Source: Acidovorax soli (lineage in GTDB: Bacteria; Pseudomonadota; Gammaproteobacteria; Burkholderiales; Burkholderiaceae_C). From it: DNA of 64,000 nucleotides. The position numbers and the translations under genes were made by a program. This document shows, in pieces, positions 17,343 to 27,483 of the stretch (positions are counted from its first letter, which is position 1; the number at the start of each line of letters is the position of its first letter). The notes beneath the pieces are model-generated. The model was not told the DNA's origin and did not search any database. It worked only from the letters and a program-made list of their open reading frames with translations. The DNA lies in NCBI RefSeq assembly GCF_014207955.1, contig NZ_JACHLK010000007.1:124001-188000 (forward strand), read 5' to 3'.

Positions 17343-18560
17343 ATGCAGGCGAGCCGACTCAAGGCAGGCGGCAGGGCCTTCGCGCATATCGCGCAATTCC
17401 ACCCCGAACTCACGGCCCTGCGCCGCGACCTGCACGCCCACCCCGAGCTGGGCTTCGAAGAGGTCTACACCGGGGCCCGGGTCAAGGAGGCGCTCAAGGT
17501 CTGTGGCGTGGACGAGATCCATGACGGCATCGGCCGCACCGGTCTGGTCGCGGTGATCCGCGGGCGCAGCACGGCCAGCGGCTCCATGGTGGGCCTGCGC
17601 GCCGACATGGACGCGCTGCCGCTCACCGAGCACAACGACTTTTCCTGGAAGTCCTGCAAGCAGGGCCTGATGCACGGCTGTGGCCACGATGGCCACACGG
17701 CCATGCTGGTGGGCGCGGCCCGTTACCTGGCCGAGACGCGCAACTTTGACGGCACGGCGGTGCTGGTGTTCCAGCCCGGCGAGGAAGGTTTTGCGGGCGC
17801 GCGCGTGATGATGGAAGACGGCCTGTTCGAGCGCTTCCCCGTGCAGTCCATCTTCGCCATGCACAACTGGCCTGCCATGGCGCCCGGCACCGTGGGCCTG
17901 AACTCCGGTGCCATGATGGCGGCGGCCGATCGCATCACCATCGAGATCACGGGCCGCGGCGGCCATGGCGCCCATGCCTACCAGACGGTGGACGTGATGC
18001 TCGTGGCCGCGCACATCATCACCGCAGCGCAGACCATCGTCTCGCGCAACGTGCGCCCGCTCGACGGCGCCGTGGTCAGCCTGTGCGCCATGCAGGCCGG
18101 CGATCTCGGTGCCTTCAGCGTGCTGCCTGGTTCGGCCACGCTGGTGGGCACCGTGCGCACCTTCAACCCCGTGGTGCAGGAGATGGTCGAAAAGCGCCTC
18201 AAGGAGCTGTGCAGTGCGATTGCACTGGGCTTTGGCGCCACGGCCAGCGTGCACTACGAGCGCATCTACCCGGCCACCATCAACTCCGAGGACGAAGCGG
18301 TCTTTGCCGGCAACGTGGCCGAATCGCTGGTCGGCGCCGACCACGTGGTGCGCGACCTGGAGCCCAGCATGGGCGCCGAGGACTTTTCCTTCATGCTGCA
18401 GGACAAGCCCGGTGCCTACCTGCGCATAGGGCAGGGCACCGGTGCCAGCGGCAGTGCCTTGCACAACAGCCGCTACGACTTCAACGACGACATCCTGCCC
18501 CTGGGCTCGGCCTTGCACGCCAGCCTGATCGAGCAGGCCATGCCGCTGCCCACGCTCTGA
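17343..18560 (+). CDS. M20 family amidohydrolase (hippurate hydrolase / aminoacylase-like)
   Basis: M20D metallohydrolases cleave N-acyl amino acids or small peptides in the cytoplasm. The 405-residue product has the dinuclear metal ligands C113 and H115 in MHGCGHDGH, E147-E148 in GEEG, and later His residues. The DMDALPL motif sits at about 88-94. The gene is embedded in a peptide transporter operon, one base after the permease. It therefore probably hydrolyses the imported compound. The exact substrate is not evident. Confidence 0.9.
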   Translation: MQASRLKAGGRAFAHIAQFHPELTALRRDLHAHPELGFEEVYTGARVKEALKVCGVDEIHDGIGRTGLVAVIRGRSTASGSMVGLRADMDALPLTEHNDFSWKSCKQGLMHGCGHDGHTAMLVGAARYLAETRNFDGTAVLVFQPGEEGFAGARVMMEDGLFERFPVQSIFAMHNWPAMAPGTVGLNSGAMMAAADRITIEITGRGGHGAHAYQTVDVMLVAAHIITAAQTIVSRNVRPLDGAVVSLCAMQAGDLGAFSVLPGSATLVGTVRTFNPVVQEMVEKRLKELCSAIALGFGATASVHYERIYPATINSEDEAVFAGNVAESLVGADHVVRDLEPSMGAEDFSFMLQDKPGAYLRIGQGTGASGSALHNSRYDFNDDILPLGSALHASLIEQAMPLPTL

Positions 18561-18649
18561 GCCTGCAGCGGCTGCCTTTTTTGCACCAGCCATCCGGCGA
18601 TTTCCCTCACCCCTCCTAAAACCCACTTTTCATCGACCAGGAGAACTGC

Positions 18650-20227
18650 ATGACATTCCAGAAAAAACTGGCCATGACGGCCTTGTTCGCCGCGCTGGCA
18701 GCGTCCAGCGTGGTGGCCAATGCGCAGACCATTCGCGTGGCCAACCAGGGCGACTCGCTGTCCATGGACCCGCACTCGCTCAATGAATCGCTGCAGCTGA
18801 GCGTCACTGGCAACGTCTACGAGCCGCTGGTCGGCCGCAACAAGGACCTGAGCCTGGCCCCGGCCCTGGCGACGAGCTGGAAGCAGACCTCGCCCACCGT
18901 GTGGCGCTTCGAGTTGCGCAAGGGCGTGCAATTCCATGACGGCACCCCCTTCACGGCCGACGACGTGGTGTTCAGCTTCGGCCGCACGCAGGTCGAGGGC
19001 TCGGACATGAAGAGCTACACCAACGACTTCAAGGAAGTGCGCAAGATCAACGACCACGCGGTCGAGATCGAGACCAAGACCCCGTTCCCCATCCTCCCCG
19101 ACGTGGTCTCGCTGGTCTACATGATGAGCAAGAAGTGGTGTGAGACCAACCAGGCCATGGGCCCCGTGGACCGCCGCAAGGGCATCGAGAACGCCGCATC
19201 GTTCAAGGCCAATGGCACGGGCCCGTTCCGCCTGCGTGAGCGCCAGCCCAATGTGCGCACCGTGTTCTCGCGCAACGGCACCTACTGGGGCAAGATCGAG
19301 AGCAATGCCAATGAGATCGTGTTCACGCCCATCGGCAACGACGCCACCCGCGTCGCGGCCCTGCTGTCGGGCGAAGTGGACGTGATGGAGCCCGTGCCCG
19401 TGCAGGACATCGAGCGCGTCAACACCAGCGCCAACACGCGCGCCATCACCGGCCCTGAGCTGCGCACCATCTTCCTGGGCATGGACCAGAAGCGCGACGA
19501 ACTGCTGTACTCCAACGTCAAGGGCAAGAACCCCTTCAAGGACAAGCGCGTGCGCCAGGCCTTCTACCAGGCCATCGACATCGACGGCATCAAGCGCACC
19601 GTGATGCGTGGCGCCTCCAACCCATCGGCCCTGCTGGTCGGCCCCGGCATCAACGGCTTCCAGCCCGATGCCAAGCGCCTGCCCTACGATGTCGAGGCTG
19701 CCAAGAAGCTGATGGCCGAAGCCGGCTACCCCAACGGCTTTGAAGTGTCGATGAACTGCCCCAACGACCGCTACGTGAACGATGGCCGCATCTGCCAGAC
19801 CGTGGCCGCCAACCTGTCGCGCATCAACGTCAAGATCAACCTGCAGGCCGAGACAAAGGGCACCTACTTCCCCAAGATCCTGCGCCGCGACACCAGCTTC
19901 TACATGCTGGGCTGGACGCCTGCCACCTACGACTCGCACAACGCCCTCAATGCACTGGTGGCCTGTGTGGACGACAAGGGTGCCGGCCAGTTCAACCTGG
20001 GTTCGTACTGCAACCCCAAGGTGGACGAGCTGACCAAGAAGATCCAGGCCGAGACCGACAAGGCCAAGCGCGACGCCATGATCAAGGAGGCCTTCGACAT
20101 CCATGCCGCCGACGTGGGCACGTTGCCACTGCACCAGCAGGCCCTGGCCTGGGGTGTGAGCAAGAAGGTCACGCTGGTGCAACTGGCCGACAACTTCATG
20201 CCCTTCAAGTGGATGAGCATCAAGTAA
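18650..20227 (+). CDS. Peptide ABC transporter substrate-binding protein (family 5), second copy
   Basis: This is a second periplasmic family-5 binding protein, 525 residues, with a signal peptide ending VVANA-Q at about 25. It is clearly related to the protein at 14648 in overall plan and shares motifs such as FTADD, GTGPF and FLGMDQ. The sequence is diverged, so it may bind another ligand. An AGGAG ribosome site lies 7 bases before the ATG. It lies between the amidohydrolase and the DppC-type permease of the same operon. Confidence 0.92.
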   Translation: MTFQKKLAMTALFAALAASSVVANAQTIRVANQGDSLSMDPHSLNESLQLSVTGNVYEPLVGRNKDLSLAPALATSWKQTSPTVWRFELRKGVQFHDGTPFTADDVVFSFGRTQVEGSDMKSYTNDFKEVRKINDHAVEIETKTPFPILPDVVSLVYMMSKKWCETNQAMGPVDRRKGIENAASFKANGTGPFRLRERQPNVRTVFSRNGTYWGKIESNANEIVFTPIGNDATRVAALLSGEVDVMEPVPVQDIERVNTSANTRAITGPELRTIFLGMDQKRDELLYSNVKGKNPFKDKRVRQAFYQAIDIDGIKRTVMRGASNPSALLVGPGINGFQPDAKRLPYDVEAAKKLMAEAGYPNGFEVSMNCPNDRYVNDGRICQTVAANLSRINVKINLQAETKGTYFPKILRRDTSFYMLGWTPATYDSHNALNALVACVDDKGAGQFNLGSYCNPKVDELTKKIQAETDKAKRDAMIKEAFDIHAADVGTLPLHQQALAWGVSKKVTLVQLADNFMPFKWMSIK

Positions 20228-20342
20228 GCAAGCGCCTTCCCTTCGAGTACCTAGATAGTTAGTTAGAGACGGACATTCAGCAGACCAGCCACGCCGGTTG
20301 CTACCCGCGCCGCGCGTGCTGTCTGCCCACTGGTTTCCCACA

Positions 20343-21254
20343 ATGAAAACAACCCTTGCCCGCTGGTTTGACAGCGACGTTGGCTACAGCTTCCGCACAT
20401 CGCCCATGGCGATCGTCGCGGCGGTGATCGCCCTGATTTGTCTGTTCTGCTCTTTGTTTGCAGGATGGGTCGCACCCCACAACCCCTTTGACTTGGCGAC
20501 ACTGGAGCTCGGCGACGCGCGCCTGCCCCCGGCCTGGATCGAGATGGGTTCGATGAAGTACCCCCTGGGCACCGATGACCAGGGGCGCGACATCCTTTCC
20601 GCGCTGATCTACGGCGCGCGCATTTCGCTCATCGTGGGCTTCGCCTCGGTGCTGCTGTCCGTGGTGGTGGGCGTGGCCTTCGGCCTCTTGGCCGGCTTTC
20701 GCGGTGGCTGGATCGACGCGGTGCTCATGCGCCTGTGCGACGTGATGCTGTCCTTCCCCGCCATCCTGGTGGCCCTGCTGATCGCAGGCGTCGGCCGGGC
20801 CCTGTTTCCCAATGCCCACGAGTCGCTCGCCTTCGGCGTGCTGATTCTCTCGATCTCGCTCACGGGCTGGGTGCAGTATGCGCGCACCGTGCGCGGCTCC
20901 ACCCTGGTCGAGCGCAACAAGGAATACGTGCAGGCCGCCCGCGTCACGGGGGTCTCCTCGCTGCGCATCATGCGCAAGCATGTGCTGCCCAACGTCATGG
21001 GCCCGGTGATGGTGCTGGCCACCATCCAGGTCGCCACCGCCATCATCACCGAGGCCACGCTGTCCTTCCTGGGCGTCGGGGCCCCGCCCACATCGCCCTC
21101 GCTGGGCACGCTGATCCGCATCGGCAATGACTACCTGTTTTCCGGCGAATGGTGGATCACCGTGTTCCCCGGTGCGATGCTGGTGCTGATCGCTTTGTCC
21201 GTGAACCTGCTCGGCGACTGGCTGCGCGACGCCCTGAACCCGCGCCTGCGCTGA
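20343..21254 (+). CDS. Peptide ABC transporter permease, DppC type
   Basis: This is an inner-membrane permease of the DppC/OppC family, 303 residues. It has the N-terminal oligopeptide-permease domain (helix at about 22-45), then the motif LGTDDQGRDILSALIYGARISL and a helical core. The EAA loop lies near YVQAARVTG and HVLPNV. An in-frame ATG 15 codons upstream is possible; the one chosen fits the family better. It acts with the DppB-type permease at 16361. Confidence 0.92.
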   Translation: MKTTLARWFDSDVGYSFRTSPMAIVAAVIALICLFCSLFAGWVAPHNPFDLATLELGDARLPPAWIEMGSMKYPLGTDDQGRDILSALIYGARISLIVGFASVLLSVVVGVAFGLLAGFRGGWIDAVLMRLCDVMLSFPAILVALLIAGVGRALFPNAHESLAFGVLILSISLTGWVQYARTVRGSTLVERNKEYVQAARVTGVSSLRIMRKHVLPNVMGPVMVLATIQVATAIITEATLSFLGVGAPPTSPSLGTLIRIGNDYLFSGEWWITVFPGAMLVLIALSVNLLGDWLRDALNPRLR

Positions 21255-21280
21255 ACGAGAACAAGAAAAGCGATATTCCC

Positions 21281-22257
21281 ATGAGTCTTCTAGAAGTCAA
21301 AAACCTCGTTGTCGAATTTCCGGGCCGCCGCGGTACCCTGCGCGCCCTGGACGACATCTCCTTTTCCATCGCTCCCGGCGAGATCCTGGGTGTGGTGGGA
21401 GAGTCCGGCGCCGGCAAGTCGCTCACCGGCGCAGCCATCATCGGCCTGCTCGAACCGCCGGGCCGCGTGGCCTCGGGCCAGATCCTGCTGGAAGGCCAGC
21501 GCATCGACAACCTCAACAGCGACCAGATGCGCAGCATCCGCGGGCGGCGCATCGGCGCCATCTTCCAGGACCCGCTGACCTCGCTGAACCCGCTGTACAC
21601 GGTGGGCCGCCAGCTCACCGAGACCATCCTGGCCCACTTGCCCGTGAGCGCCGCCGAAGCCCGCCAGCGCGCCATCGCGCTGCTGCAGGACACCGGCATT
21701 CCCGCGGCGGCAGAGCGCATCGACCACTACCCGCACCAGTTCTCGGGCGGCATGCGCCAACGTGTGGTGATCGCCCTGGCCCTGGCGGCCGAGCCCAAGC
21801 TCATCGTGGCCGACGAGCCGACCACGGCGCTGGACGTCTCCATCCAGGCGCAGATCATCACGCTGCTCAAGAACATCTGCAAATCGCGCGGCGCCGCCGT
21901 CATGCTGATCACCCACGACATGGGCGTGATCGCCGAGACCTGCGACCGCGTGGCCGTGCTCTATGCCGGCCGCGTGGCCGAGATCGGCCCGGTGCACGAC
22001 GTCATCAACAAACCCTCCCACCCCTACACCAGCGGCCTGATGGCCTCCATCCCCGACATGGCGGTGGACCGTGAACGCCTGAACCAGATCGACGGAGCCA
22101 TGCCCCGCCTCAACGCCATCCCCAAGGGCTGCGCCTACAACCCGCGCTGCCCCAAGACGTTTGACCGCTGCATGGTCGATCGCCCCGAACTCATGCCGGC
22201 CGGCTCCACCCGCGCCGCCTGCTGGCTGCACGCCCCGGCCACCACGGAGGTGTCCGC

Positions 22258-22261
<4 letters not shown>
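21281..22261 (+). CDS. Peptide ABC transporter ATP-binding protein, DppD type
   Basis: This is a cytoplasmic ATPase of a peptide importer, 326 residues. It has Walker A GESGAGKS, signature SGGMRQR, Walker [13 protein letters not shown] and switch His in ITHD. The C-terminal oligopeptide-ABC domain carries the cysteine cluster CAYNPRCP...C that binds a 4Fe-4S cluster in some homologues. Its stop overlaps the next ATG as ATGA. Confidence 0.93.
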
Positions 22262-23289
<1,028 letters not shown>

Positions 23290-23312
23290 GCTGGCCCTGG
23301 GCCGACTGCTGC

Positions 23313-23337
23313 AAGGGCTCCTTCGGGAGCCCTTTTT
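23313..23337 (+). terminator. Intrinsic terminator after the peptide transporter operon
   Basis: AAGGGCTCC-TTCG-GGAGCCCTT is a 9-bp stem with a UUCG loop followed by a short T-run. It closes the operon that starts at 14648. Confidence 0.92.
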
Positions 23338-23367
23338 CATGGGGGCCCGCCCCTCGGACCCGCGACC

Positions 23368-23964
23368 TCAGGGGCGGTGGGGAGGGGCCAACAGATGCTC
23401 GCGCAGGGTCGCGAGGATCTGGTCGGACAGGGCCGGCCGGCCCGCCGCCGTGGCACGCGCCAGCACCAGGCCGCCCACCATGGTGGCCAGCATCTGCAAG
23501 GCGCGCGTGCGTCCTTCGGGGCTGGGTTCGGCGCCCGCCTCCAGGCCCTCGATCACGCGCGCAAAGCGCTCGATGTTGCGCTCGATGCCTTGGGCGAACA
23601 CTTCGGACAGATCGCTCCCTGCGCGCGCCGCATCCACGGCCAGGGCCGCGGCCGGGCAGCCCTCGCCCGGGTGGTCCCGGTGCTGCGGTGACAGGTAGCC
23701 CGCCACCCGCGCCGCGAGGCCGTCGGCGCCACCCTCCAGGCCATCGAGCGGGGCGATCGACCAGTCGAATGCACGCGCGCAGGCCTCGCGCACCAGCGCG
23801 TCCTTGTTCTCGAAATGCCGGTACAGCCCGCCATGGGTCAGGCCCGCATCGCGTGTGATGTCGGCCACGCCCACGCCCGTGAGGCCGTGCTCCCGGTACA
23901 GGCGCGCCGCGGCGTCCAGGATGCCCTGGCGGTTCTCGGCCGCCTGCGCCTTCGAGACTTTCAT
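23368..23964 (-). CDS. TetR family transcriptional regulator
   Basis: This is a 198-residue TetR repressor. The N-terminal helix-turn-helix spans about 10-58 with the motif GVADITRDAGLTHGGLYRHFENK. The C-terminal ligand domain resembles the TetR_C_33 type of DNA-binding stress and lipid regulators. The start chosen follows AGAGG at a good distance. It faces the ketoacyl synthase gene across a perfect palindrome, so it probably represses itself and that gene. The effector is unknown. Confidence 0.9.
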   Translation of the reverse strand: MKVSKAQAAENRQGILDAAARLYREHGLTGVGVADITRDAGLTHGGLYRHFENKDALVREACARAFDWSIAPLDGLEGGADGLAARVAGYLSPQHRDHPGEGCPAAALAVDAARAGSDLSEVFAQGIERNIERFARVIEGLEAGAEPSPEGRTRALQMLATMVGGLVLARATAAGRPALSDQILATLREHLLAPPHRP

Positions 23965-24013
23965 GGAGGAAACCTCTTTTTGATGATGGTCGTACGCATT
24001 AATCGACGACTTG

Positions 24014-24039
24014 TTTATGATGGCGACCGTCATCATAAA
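24014..24039. promoter_or_regulatory. TetR-type operator between tetR and the ketoacyl synthase
   Basis: A perfect 9-bp inverted repeat TTTATGATG and CATCATAAA is separated by eight bases. A related half site (TGATGATGGTCG) lies near 23981. The divergent position fits an operator for the adjacent TetR protein. Confidence 0.75.
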
Positions 24040-24068
24040 TGCGCGGCGCTCGCCGTGCCCTGTACGCC

Positions 24069-25400
24069 ATGGACAACAGCAACGCTACACAACTCCCCCG
24101 CAACGGTGCCGCCCGCGCGCAGCGCGTGGTCATCACGGGCATGGGCCTGGTCTCGCCCCTGGGCGTGGGGGTGGAGCTGGCCTGGAGTCGCCTGCTGGCA
24201 GGCGCGTCCGGCCTGCGCCGGCTGCACGATGCGGTGGTGGAGGGCCTGGCGGCCAAGGTGGGCGGCGCCGTTCCCAGCGTGGAAGAAGATCCCGAAGGTG
24301 GTTGGGATCCGGACAGCGTTGCCAGTGCCAAGGACCAGCGCAAGATGGACCGTTTCATCCCCTTCGCCCTGGGCGCCGCGCAGCAGGCGCTCACGCAGGC
24401 GGGCTGGGCACCCACGGACGAGCGGGGCCAGCAGCGCACCGCCACGGTCATTGCCTCGGGCATCGGCGGTTTCGGCGCCATCGCCGAGGCCGTGCGCACC
24501 ACCGACACGCGCGGCCCGCAGCGCCTGTCGCCCTTCACCGTGCCGTCCTTCCTGGTGAACCTGGCGGCGGGCCACGTCTCCATCCGCCACCACCTCAAGG
24601 GGCCCCTGGGCGCACCCGTCACGGCCTGCGCGGCCAGTGTGCAGGCCATCGGCGATGCGGCGCGCATGATCCGCGCGGGCGAGGCCGACATCGCCGTCTG
24701 CGGCGGTACCGAGGCCACCATCGACCGGGTGAGCCTGGGCGGCTTTGCCGCCGCCAAGGCGCTGTCCACCGGCTTCTCGGACCACCCCGAGCAGGCCTCG
24801 CGTCCGTTCGATGCGGCGCGCGATGGCTTCGTGATGGGCGAGGGTGCCGGCATGCTGGTGATCGAGTCGCTGGAGCATGCACTGGCGCGCGGCGCCACGC
24901 CGCTGGCTGAGCTCGTGGGCTATGGCACCTCGGCCGATGCGCACCACATCACGGCCGGCCCGGAGGATGGCGATGGCGCGCGCCGCTCGATGGAGCTGGC
25001 GCTCGCCCAGGCCGGCCTGGCCGCCAGCGAGGTGCAGCACCTCAATGCGCATTCGACCTCCACCTACGTGGGCGATCGCGGTGAGCTGGCGGCCATACGG
25101 CGTGTGTTCGGCACGGCCCGCTCGGTGGCGATCACCTCGACCAAGGCCGCCACGGGCCACCTGCTGGGGGCTGCCGGCGCGGTGGCTGCGATCTTCACCG
25201 CCCTGGCCCTGCGCGACCAGGTGGTGCCCGCCACGCGCAACCTTGTGAACCCCGACGAACTGGCCGAAGGCCTGGACCTGGTGGCCGGCGCCAGCCGCCC
25301 CATGGCGCTGGAACACGCCATGGTCAACGGTTTCGGCTTTGGCGGCGTGAACGCCACGCTGGTGCTCAAGCGCTGGGCCCCAGCGCCCGCTCAGGCATAG
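24069..25400 (+). CDS. Beta-ketoacyl-ACP synthase, FabF-like
   Basis: This is a condensing enzyme of fatty-acid or polyketide type, 443 residues. The catalytic triad is visible: C187 in VTACAASVQA, H328 in NAHSTSTYVGD and H364 in AATGHLLGAAG. The usual NAHGT is NAHST here, a small departure. No acyl carrier protein or other fatty-acid gene is adjacent. An ATG at 24039 would add ten residues but overlaps the operator, so I prefer 24069, though it lacks a good ribosome site. It overlaps the end of hexR by 10 bases. It may change membrane lipid make-up under TetR control. Confidence 0.88.
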   Translation: MDNSNATQLPRNGAARAQRVVITGMGLVSPLGVGVELAWSRLLAGASGLRRLHDAVVEGLAAKVGGAVPSVEEDPEGGWDPDSVASAKDQRKMDRFIPFALGAAQQALTQAGWAPTDERGQQRTATVIASGIGGFGAIAEAVRTTDTRGPQRLSPFTVPSFLVNLAAGHVSIRHHLKGPLGAPVTACAASVQAIGDAARMIRAGEADIAVCGGTEATIDRVSLGGFAAAKALSTGFSDHPEQASRPFDAARDGFVMGEGAGMLVIESLEHALARGATPLAELVGYGTSADAHHITAGPEDGDGARRSMELALAQAGLAASEVQHLNAHSTSTYVGDRGELAAIRRVFGTARSVAITSTKAATGHLLGAAGAVAAIFTALALRDQVVPATRNLVNPDELAEGLDLVAGASRPMALEHAMVNGFGFGGVNATLVLKRWAPAPAQA

Positions 25401-26236
25401 CGCTTGGCGCGCAGGTTCTCTTTCATCTGCTGCAAGATGGGCTGCAGCGGGCTGCCGATGCGCAGGGCCACGCAGGTGGCCAGCACATCGATGATGAGCA
25501 GGTGCATGAGCCGCGACACCATGGGGCTGTAGCGGTCGTAGCCCTCGGGGTGGTCGGCGGCCAGGTGGATCTGGCAGGTGCTCGCCAATGGCGAGCCGCT
25601 GGCTGTGATGGCGATGGTGGTGGCGCCGTTCTTGCGCGCGATGTCGGCTGCATCCATCAGATCGCGCGTGCGCCCCGAGTTGGAGACGATCACCAGGCAG
25701 TCGCCCGGGCCGAGCAGGGTGGCGCTCATCACCTGCATGTGGCCGTCGCTGGTGGCAATGGAGGTCACCCCCAGGCGGAAGAACTTGTGCTGCGCATCCT
25801 GCGCCACGATGCCCGAGTTGCCCACGCCATAGAACTCGATGCGCCGCCCCGTCTTCCAGGTGGCGGCGATCGCCTCGGCTGCACGCTCCAGTGCCACCGT
25901 GCTCGCGGCATTGCGGTACTGCAGAAAGGCGGCCACGGCGTTGTCCACCACCTTCACCAGCACGTCGCCGGTCTTGTCGTCGGCGTCCACGCTGCGGTGG
26001 ATGAAGGGCACGCCCTCGCTCACGCTGCCGGCGAGCTTGAGCTTGAAATCGGCCAGGCCGTCGTAGCCCATGCTGCGGCAAAAGCGCACCACGGTGGGCT
26101 TGCTCACATGGGCGCGCTCGGCCAGCTCGCGCACGGGCAGGCGCGCGAAGCTGCGCGGATCGGCCAGCACGAGCTTGCCCACGCGCTGCTCGGCGGGGGC
26201 CAGGGACGACAGGGAGGCGGTGATGCGGTCAAGCAC
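25391..26236 (-). CDS. hexR: HexR, RpiR-family regulator of glucose catabolism
   Basis: HexR is a repressor of zwf, edd, eda and related genes, released by 2-keto-3-deoxy-6-phosphogluconate in known cases. The 281-residue product has an RpiR helix-turn-helix domain (about 1-75, with HVSKPTVVRFCRSMG) and a sugar-phosphate SIS domain (about 120-260). The phosphate-binding serines lie in GVGNSG (S141) and SNSGRT (S185, S187). HexR-like palindromes occur in front of several sugar genes in this window, supporting the name. It is divergent from an ABC transporter operon. Confidence 0.85.
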   Translation of the reverse strand: MLDRITASLSSLAPAEQRVGKLVLADPRSFARLPVRELAERAHVSKPTVVRFCRSMGYDGLADFKLKLAGSVSEGVPFIHRSVDADDKTGDVLVKVVDNAVAAFLQYRNAASTVALERAAEAIAATWKTGRRIEFYGVGNSGIVAQDAQHKFFRLGVTSIATSDGHMQVMSATLLGPGDCLVIVSNSGRTRDLMDAADIARKNGATTIAITASGSPLASTCQIHLAADHPEGYDRYSPMVSRLMHLLIIDVLATCVALRIGSPLQPILQQMKENLRAKRYA

Positions 26237-26289
26237 GCTGGCAGGTCCTCGGGGGCATCGGGTTCATGGGATGGATGGTGGCGATCAAT

Positions 26290-26304
26290 GGTAACTGGGT
26301 TTCA
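26290..26304. promoter_or_regulatory. Weak HexR-like site upstream of hexR
   Basis: GGTAACTGGGTTTCA resembles the TGTAA-N5-TTACA pattern of the other sites (seven of ten arm positions). It lies 54 bases before the hexR start. It could serve autoregulation and control of the divergent operon. Confidence 0.3.
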
Positions 26305-26469
26305 TCGCCAGGGGGAGCGCGTGGAACCCTGATGCCGCCGCGGGTGCGGCAGCCGGTGTGAGCACCTGCCCTCGCGTAATCCCCGTGGTCGCCTGCCAGG
26401 GGCCACCGTAGGATGTCTGTCATTAAACTGTCACTAAACAAACCACTACAACACCAGAAAGAGACTTCC

Positions 26470-27483
26470 ATGCAAAAATTCCTTGCAGGCACTGCGCTGG
26501 CACTGGCCGCATCGGGTGCCCTGGCCCAGGGCCAGGTCAACATCATCTGCTCCGTGCAGGCCGAGTGGTGCAATCTGATGTCCACGGTCTACTCCAAGAC
26601 CACGGGCACCAAGGTCAACATGACGGCCAAGGGCTCGGGCGAGGCGCTGGCCCAGCTCAATGCCGAGAAGGCCAATCCCAAGACCGACATCTGGTTCGGC
26701 GGCACGGGCGACCCGCATCTGCAGGCGGCCGAGCAGGGCCTGACGCTGGAGTACAAGTCCCAGCAGCTCACGCAGCTCTACCCCTGGGCGCAAAAGCAGG
26801 CGGCCGACTCCAAGTACCGCACCGTGGGCGTCTACCTGGGGCCGCTGGGCTTTGGCTACAACAAGGAACTGCTGGCCAAGCGCAAGCTCAACCCGCCGCA
26901 GTCCTGGGCCGACCTGCTCAAGCCCGAGTTCAAGGGCGAGGTGCAGATGGCCAACCCCGCATCGAGCGGCACGGCCTACACCATGATCGCCACGCTGGTG
27001 CAGATCATGGGCGAGGAAAAGGCCTTCGAGTACCTCAAGGCGCTGCACCCCAACATCAGTGCCTACACGCGTTCGGGCACGGCCCCGGTCAAGGCCGCCG
27101 CGCGTGGCGAGACCACGGTGTCGGTGAGCTTCGTGCACGATGTGACCACCGAGGCCGTCAACGGCTTTCCCGTGGGTTCGGCCACACCCTCCGAAGGCAC
27201 GGGTGCCGAGGTGGGCTCGATGAGCATCGTCAAGAATGGCCCCAATACCGAGGCCGCCAAGAAGTTCTATGAGTGGGCGCTCACGCCTGGCGGCCAGCAG
27301 TTCGGCCTGGCCGCCAAGCAGTTCCAGCTGCCCAGCAACACCCAGGTGCCCCGCGATCCGCGCATGACAGACCCGGCCAAGATGAAGCTCATCAATTACG
27401 ACTACGCCAAGTACGGCGCGAGCGCCGAGCGCCGCCGCCTGATTGCGCGCTGGGAAAAAGACGTCCAGAACGCCGGGCGCTGA
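26470..27483 (+). CDS. ABC transporter substrate-binding protein, AfuA/FbpA-like
   Basis: This is a periplasmic binding protein of the ferric-iron/AfuA superfamily, 337 residues, with a signal peptide ending GALA-Q at about 19-20. It lacks the obvious paired tyrosines of ferric-binding proteins. Instead it has H223-D224 (FVHD) and E247, the same spacing as I recall for the hexose-phosphate-binding residues H205, D206 and E229 of AfuA from Actinobacillus. Position next to hexR and ahead of transaldolase suits a phosphorylated-sugar ligand. Iron or a phosphonate remain alternatives. It opens an operon with a fused permease and an ATPase. Confidence 0.8.
   Translation: MQKFLAGTALALAASGALAQGQVNIICSVQAEWCNLMSTVYSKTTGTKVNMTAKGSGEALAQLNAEKANPKTDIWFGGTGDPHLQAAEQGLTLEYKSQQLTQLYPWAQKQAADSKYRTVGVYLGPLGFGYNKELLAKRKLNPPQSWADLLKPEFKGEVQMANPASSGTAYTMIATLVQIMGEEKAFEYLKALHPNISAYTRSGTAPVKAAARGETTVSVSFVHDVTTEAVNGFPVGSATPSEGTGAEVGSMSIVKNGPNTEAAKKFYEWALTPGGQQFGLAAKQFQLPSNTQVPRDPRMTDPAKMKLINYDYAKYGASAERRRLIARWEKDVQNAGR

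Noticed and set aside
14627..17413. A 928-codon minus-strand frame opposite the first binding protein and permease
   Set aside because: It has no domain motifs and biased composition. The plus-strand genes explain this region.
26470..27483. Calling the binding protein a ferric-iron transporter component
   Set aside because: The family label would suggest it, but paired tyrosines typical of iron binding are not seen and the neighbours are sugar genes. I left the ligand open with sugar phosphates preferred.
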